Virus record (IMG/VR): IMGVR_UViG_3300017786_000008
Location: 1-64,000 of that record
Source: a virus
DNA: 64,000 nt
Direction: 5' to 3' (one strand)
This document shows positions 59,964 to 64,000 of the stretch, in pieces. The notes beneath the pieces were generated by a model that saw nothing but the letters and a program-made list of their open reading frames with translations, did no database searches and was not told the origin of the DNA. The stretch's first letter is position 1. Each line of letters begins with the position of its first letter. The translations under genes were made by a program, and so were the position numbers.

Positions 59964-62900
59964 TATATTACACTATTAGCTAATTCTTCATCCACATATA
60001 ATCTAATAAATTTATTATAAGCTGTTTCTCCTGGCCTCAACCCAAAATAATAAAATAATGGTTGTGAGAACAACATAGAGGGCCCTGTGTTTGGTGTCAT
60101 AGGTGGGTATGCGTCACCTGGAGTTCCAGGTTGTGGTAAACTATTCAACGCACCTACATTATTTTGGTAATCCCCCGAATGTATAAGTAGTGGTGCGGTA
60201 TTGAAGAATGGTGTACCTGGTATTGTCCAATTATAAGTTTGTGATTGATATGAACCTGTGGTGTATTGCCAATCATTATTTTCTGTACCGAATCCACTAG
60301 AACCATCTACCCTCCAAAGATAATAAGGTATTATTTGTGAACTACCAGATAATTCATAAGCTAAACAATCTATTAAATCCATACCTGTCATGATGGTTGG
60401 GGTACCAGCGGTAAATAAATGAGGTCTCCATTGAATATCGTACCCCGCATTTACATTAACAGCGTAGTCAACATACACACCAGTATCATTCCAATTATTA
60501 GGTAAAGGATATTCTATATCACCTGTTGCTGGTATGCTTGGGGCTGGTGCTACACTACAATCACAAGATGTTGTAGTTGTATTAGTTTCATACCCAAACA
60601 CACCTAACATAGAATTTTGCATTAAAGCTTGTGCCATATCACCACCAATTTCTGATTCTGGTCTAGCAAATAAATCACCTAACTGTAAATTCTGTTGTCT
60701 GGCTTTCATATTATAAGCGTCAGAAACCAAGTCTGTTATATCTTGGAATGAGGTACTACCTATCTGGTCTGTTACTGAACATTCTTCAGCAAATTTTTCA
60801 TCTAAACATATTTGTTGTATACATTGGTTTCTTGACCCCATGTCAACAATCGTAGTTGGGAAATAAAGATGTCGGTCCATATCACCAGCAGAATGTTCAT
60901 TATCACTATTATTTCCACCTGTTACACCATCTGTGTCACCAATAAATTTACCTGTGGTTGCTGATTGCCATCTAAATGGTGTACACCTATAATAAAAAGT
61001 ATGGTCATTAGGGTGTAAGTATACTACTTTTTTACAGTAACTAGTCGCTGGTGTAGCGTAAGTATCGTTACCTGCATCATAAGATAGTTTAGCTCTAAAT
61101 TGGAATTGGTATAGGAACCCGTTTACCCAAGCATTTTCCCAAAAATAATTCATTATACCATTACACAATGCAGAAAATATTTTTTCTCTTCTATACCATT
61201 CTCTTATTAATACTGTATTAGTATTAAATGCGAGACATGCTACATTCATACAAATTGGTTTAACATAACAACCCCCACCAGCACCCAAATCATTATTAAC
61301 ATTGGTACTACTAGTACCTAAAGCGTTCAGTGGTGGATTAGAGGTTGTTGAATCATAACCATATGAATCTGGGCAACAAACCACATCTCTCTCAATTCCC
61401 CAAATATTAGTTGAGACTGTACAATCATCGTTACTCCAACCATACCCAGGCCCCAACAATGCCATATCATTACCATTTATTCCTTGTACATTAGTTCTAC
61501 ACATACACTCTTCACATTCTGGATATTTTTTTTGTCTTAAGGTGAATAAAATAAACCCTGAAGGTATCCCGAAAACAGTACAGGTGGGTTGACAGGAACT
61601 ACTCCAAGTTAACATGGAACATATTGTAGGTGCTGGTCCTATACCTAACATACTTGCAAGCCACCCCCAAGCACTAAGTAGGTCGTGTATCGCACATATA
61701 ACTACCATTACTATGGCGACAACCACCATTATAATACCAAAAACTGTAGCGATAATACCAATTAATGAACTCATCATCAAATATATCCCATATACAAAAA
61801 ATAGAATGAATTGATTTAAAAATATTATAGTTTTTGCTCTTCTAACCGCACTATTGATTGGGAAAAACATTGCACTTGTAGAACATTGTTGGTCTTGTTC
61901 TGGTAATATTTCTTTAACCCCAATAAATTGTCTTCTACCGTCGTGTTTAACGTGGTCATGAAATTGAGAGTACGTATATACTCTGTTAAATGACATGTCA
62001 TAAAATAAATCTTTTGCTCCTGGTATTAAATTTGCCTGAGCCCAAGGATGATAATCACTATATTCTATAGAAAAACAATATGGGTCATATCTTTTATTAT
62101 TACCGTCACCATCAACCAAATTTTCTCCTATTTCAGGATAATCACCATTAGTGTCTGTGTGTGGTCCAAATTCTCTAATTTGTGGTACTAAATGTGAACC
62201 ACGTCTTCTTTGTCTAGATGTACCAGCAGATGATTCTGGCCTAACTCTAAATCTACATCTAGCTCTTGTAGCCACCCCTAAAGTAGGGTCATTAGACTTA
62301 ACTAAATTACCAAATTCATCTGTAATAACATGGTCTAAATTCATAGGTACATGTACTAAAAAAGAACCAGTTTCGTCAATTACTCTACCACCATCATCAA
62401 AATAAAATCTTTCCATTACTGGGACTTGTCCACCACCACCACCAGTACCATCATAAGGCCATTCTGGAAAAGCTGATGTATCCTCCTTAAAAAATGGTGT
62501 GTATCTAATACAGTCTATTATTCCTGGTTGACTTGTAAGACTACATAGTTCCCCCATATGTTTTCTTGGTCTACATCTTTTGTTAACAGATTCCTTATCG
62601 GTATCTGTAGCTGTACTACCCATTAAAACTGATGTTGGCTGTATTTTAATTCCTGAGTTTGAAAGGTCGAAGTCTACTCTAGTTATAGCAGCACTACAAA
62701 ACTCTTCATCACCCCAAAATGGTCTAACATCTATAGATTTTTGTTGTCCTATAATTTGTGGTAGTGAATCTATCGCCGCATCATTTCTAAATCTAGTCCC
62801 ATCAAAATCAGAATCAGGAAATCCTAATTGTTTAAAATCTTCTGGTAACATAGAAAAACAACCAATATCACTTAAATCCACGTCCATAACTAGAGTTTGG

Positions 62901-63385
62901 TCCCCTAGTGGTACCCCATATAACATAAAGTCACCCGCTTCATTAGTTTTAGCTGTAAATTTATAATATTTATCATAAACATATTCTATTGCTTGTTTTT
63001 CTAAAACATCATTTATTGATGGGAATGACCCTACGGCTACATGACAATCAAAATTTGGGTCTTTTGATAATAGGTTATATCTTTTTCCGTCAGGAGTTGT
63101 ATCAAAGGGTTGAGTGTAGGGATATAGTTGTTGTATTACGGGGTTTTGTTCATCTTCTCTATCTATTGGAATGAATACAGATACTTTAGCATTGGGTATT
63201 CCGTAACCTCCATTAGATATTACTCTACCTACTACCACACCAAAATCAGCACACATTCTAGTGTAAACATCATTTTGTGATAGGGATAAACTTAAAATTT
63301 CTAATAAGTCAAAATCTTGTTTTAACTCAAAACTTACTTTTTGGTCTTTTCCAACTTGTGTTCTTACTCTAATAGATTTAGACAT
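59963..63385 (-). CDS. Large virion protein with internal membrane helices, 1140 aa
   Basis: The N-terminal 190 residues include a carboxypeptidase-regulatory/Ig-like beta domain (VGRVISNGGYGIPNAKVSVF and later AGDFMLYGVPLGDQTLVMDV). A hydrophobic block spans residues about 513-570 (IIFLNQFILFFVYGIYLMMS, then further segments with IIMVVVAIVMVVICAIHDLL), giving probably two to four membrane-spanning helices. A cysteine-rich stretch follows (YPECEECMCRTN). The C-terminal part is beta-rich with many aromatic residues. It is adjacent to the gp6-like baseplate gene, so it is probably a baseplate or tail-tip protein. Hydrophobic segments inside a virion protein suggest membrane insertion during DNA entry. 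Confidence 0.72.
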   Translation of the reverse strand: MSKSIRVRTQVGKDQKVSFELKQDFDLLEILSLSLSQNDVYTRMCADFGVVVGRVISNGGYGIPNAKVSVFIPIDREDEQNPVIQQLYPYTQPFDTTPDGKRYNLLSKDPNFDCHVAVGSFPSINDVLEKQAIEYVYDKYYKFTAKTNEAGDFMLYGVPLGDQTLVMDVDLSDIGCFSMLPEDFKQLGFPDSDFDGTRFRNDAAIDSLPQIIGQQKSIDVRPFWGDEEFCSAAITRVDFDLSNSGIKIQPTSVLMGSTATDTDKESVNKRCRPRKHMGELCSLTSQPGIIDCIRYTPFFKEDTSAFPEWPYDGTGGGGGQVPVMERFYFDDGGRVIDETGSFLVHVPMNLDHVITDEFGNLVKSNDPTLGVATRARCRFRVRPESSAGTSRQRRRGSHLVPQIREFGPHTDTNGDYPEIGENLVDGDGNNKRYDPYCFSIEYSDYHPWAQANLIPGAKDLFYDMSFNRVYTYSQFHDHVKHDGRRQFIGVKEILPEQDQQCSTSAMFFPINSAVRRAKTIIFLNQFILFFVYGIYLMMSSLIGIIATVFGIIMVVVAIVMVVICAIHDLLSAWGWLASMLGIGPAPTICSMLTWSSSCQPTCTVFGIPSGFILFTLRQKKYPECEECMCRTNVQGINGNDMALLGPGYGWSNDDCTVSTNIWGIERDVVCCPDSYGYDSTTSNPPLNALGTSSTNVNNDLGAGGGCYVKPICMNVACLAFNTNTVLIREWYRREKIFSALCNGIMNYFWENAWVNGFLYQFQFRAKLSYDAGNDTYATPATSYCKKVVYLHPNDHTFYYRCTPFRWQSATTGKFIGDTDGVTGGNNSDNEHSAGDMDRHLYFPTTIVDMGSRNQCIQQICLDEKFAEECSVTDQIGSTSFQDITDLVSDAYNMKARQQNLQLGDLFARPESEIGGDMAQALMQNSMLGVFGYETNTTTTSCDCSVAPAPSIPATGDIEYPLPNNWNDTGVYVDYAVNVNAGYDIQWRPHLFTAGTPTIMTGMDLIDCLAYELSGSSQIIPYYLWRVDGSSGFGTENNDWQYTTGSYQSQTYNWTIPGTPFFNTAPLLIHSGDYQNNVGALNSLPQPGTPGDAYPPMTPNTGPSMLFSQPLFYYFGLRPGETAYNKFIRLYVDEELANSVI

Positions 63386-63396
63386 CTTTTACATTA

Positions 63397-63480
63397 TATA
63401 TTGACCCAAAAAGGGTTTATGGTGTATATAAAATAAATAGTTCCACCATTAAAATTAAAAGTAAGTTATTGGTCAATATA
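63397..63480. repeat. Inverted repeat enclosing the intergenic leader of the 1140-aa gene
   Basis: Perfect 10-base arms TATATTGACC (63397-63406) and GGTCAATATA (63471-63480) enclose 64 bases. Inside are a second inverted pair ATGGTG (63419-63424)/CACCAT (63444-63449) and a TATTTAT box in gene direction. This intergenic region is about 100 bases, long for this genome. It could be an operator, a structured leader RNA or a replication or packaging signal. Confidence 0.6.
63433..63439 (-). promoter_or_regulatory. Candidate promoter box TATTTAT
   Basis: CTATTTATTTTATATA in gene direction, about 47 bases before the ATG at 63385 and inside the inverted repeat. Confidence 0.4.
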
Positions 63481-63487
63481 GTAAAGT

Positions 63488-64000
63488 TTAGGAGAAAGTG
63501 GGTTTAGAGTTTCTCTTAGTTCTTACAGCTATGTCTTTTTGAGGAAACATAATTTGTAATATTTCATCAGGTTGTGCGAAAATGGTATCATCTATTAACC
63601 CTATTTGTTTTGTGGTAGCGTTAGAGTATGGTTGTGTACTAACTGATTGTGAATATGGGTCACCTACTTTATTATAAACTCTAATATCTACTATGTTGAC
63701 GACACCAGGTTCATTCATTATTTGTTTTCTTAATTCACCTAAAGATAAATCTTGCCCCATTTCTATTTTACTAACACCAAAATAATCACCAACGATTGTA
63801 ATTACATTAGTCACCACTTCACCCTGATTTACATCATTATTTAAAACCAAATCAATTTCAAAACTTAAATCAATTACTTTTGCTGACCCAACCATTATAT
63901 AATCATTTATCATTCTATGATTTGATAGGTATGTGGCTATATTATTTTTAAGTGTAGAACTAACGTTAGATGTTAGTGTACCTTCTGGTGTGTATGATAG
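63488..64000 (-). CDS. Baseplate wedge protein gp6/J-like, C-terminal part (runs off right edge)
   Basis: The frame stays open from the stop at 63488 to the window edge, so the start is outside; an internal Met at 63913 is not the start. The visible 170 residues show the conserved baseplate J/gp6 ending. A helix with TLKNNIATYLSNHRMINDYI leads into AKVIDLSFEIDLVLN, then VVTNVITIVGDYFGVSKIEM, LGELRKQIMNEPGVVNIVDI and RVYNKVGDP. This protein forms the wedges of contractile-tail baseplates. It is the main evidence that the phage has a contractile tail. Confidence 0.72.
   Translation of the reverse strand, partial: LSYTPEGTLTSNVSSTLKNNIATYLSNHRMINDYIMVGSAKVIDLSFEIDLVLNNDVNQGEVVTNVITIVGDYFGVSKIEMGQDLSLGELRKQIMNEPGVVNIVDIRVYNKVGDPYSQSVSTQPYSNATTKQIGLIDDTIFAQPDEILQIMFPQKDIAVRTKRNSKPTFS

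Noticed and set aside
62151-62966. Plus-strand open frames opposite the 1140-aa virion gene
   Set aside because: No conserved motif, no upstream box and full overlap with the virion coding sequence.
63488-63913. Treating the right-edge gene as a complete 141-aa protein starting at 63913
   Set aside because: The frame is open upstream to the window edge and the extra residues extend the gp6/J-like similarity, so this is a truncated larger gene.
1-64000. tRNA genes, CRISPR arrays, integrase or transposase
   Set aside because: No cloverleaf-like stems with CCA-type ends, no regular spaced repeats and no recombinase motifs were seen by eye; a tRNAscan run would be decisive.

Overview
The window is a 64 kb piece of a large, AT-rich tailed-phage genome, most likely a contractile-tailed (myovirus-like) phage of a Bacteroidota host. 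The phage assignment rests on a gp6/J-like baseplate protein at the right edge, T4-type gp46/gp47 recombination proteins, a phage-type zinc-finger/Toprim primase, a RuvC-like nuclease, DUF3310, a SleB-type endolysin and giant virion-like proteins. The Bacteroidota assignment is an inference from a histone-H1-like small protein, a SprB-like repeat in a fibre protein, a type II glutamine synthetase, a compact primary-type sigma factor and TAnnTTTG-like boxes. Genes are packed almost end to end, with many ATGA or TAATG junctions, and nearly all lie on the minus strand. Only three small genes are on the plus strand. No stretch longer than 300 bases lacks a gene, and I saw no tRNA, rRNA, CRISPR array, integrase or insertion sequence.

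Layout, read in the main transcription direction (right to left). 64.0-29.9 kb is the virion module. It starts with the C-terminal part of a baseplate wedge protein, then very large tail/baseplate/fibre proteins: 1140, 605 and 289 aa; a 2634-aa cysteine-rich protein with carbohydrate-binding-like modules; a nucleotidyltransferase-like protein; 302 and 1134 aa; a 1304-aa protein with a JAB/MPN-like motif; a 1186-aa protein with SprB-like repeats; and a family of modular fibre proteins, one carrying a dockerin-like calcium-binding pair.

29.8-19.7 kb is the DNA metabolism module: RuvC-like nuclease, primase, PD-(D/E)XK nuclease, a ParB-like membrane fusion, gp47 and gp46 homologues and a thioredoxin-like protein. 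A sugar aminotransferase and a glycosyltransferase are inserted between gp47 and gp46. A phage-encoded sigma-70 factor follows at 18.8-19.6 kb.

18.8-12 kb holds membrane, coiled-coil and possible lysis proteins (a four-helix membrane protein, an amidase-like protein, a spanin-like candidate) and many small unknown proteins. 12-0 kb is an accessory region: DnaJ, a DUF4338/DruA-like protein, a HAD phosphatase, DUF3310, cyclophilin, cysteine synthase, a SleB-type cell-wall hydrolase, a DHH phosphoesterase, DUF192 and type II glutamine synthetase.

Two threads tie the window together. First, a short box reading TATTTAT (or TATATTTG) in gene direction sits just upstream of about fifteen start codons, mostly at gaps between gene blocks, and is a candidate promoter for the phage or host sigma factor. 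Second, the very cysteine-rich giant virion protein is encoded in the same genome as cysteine synthase, a CxxC thioredoxin-like protein, cyclophilin and DnaJ, suggesting that cysteine supply and folding support virion assembly. All functional statements come from reading the sequence by eye; no database search was run.
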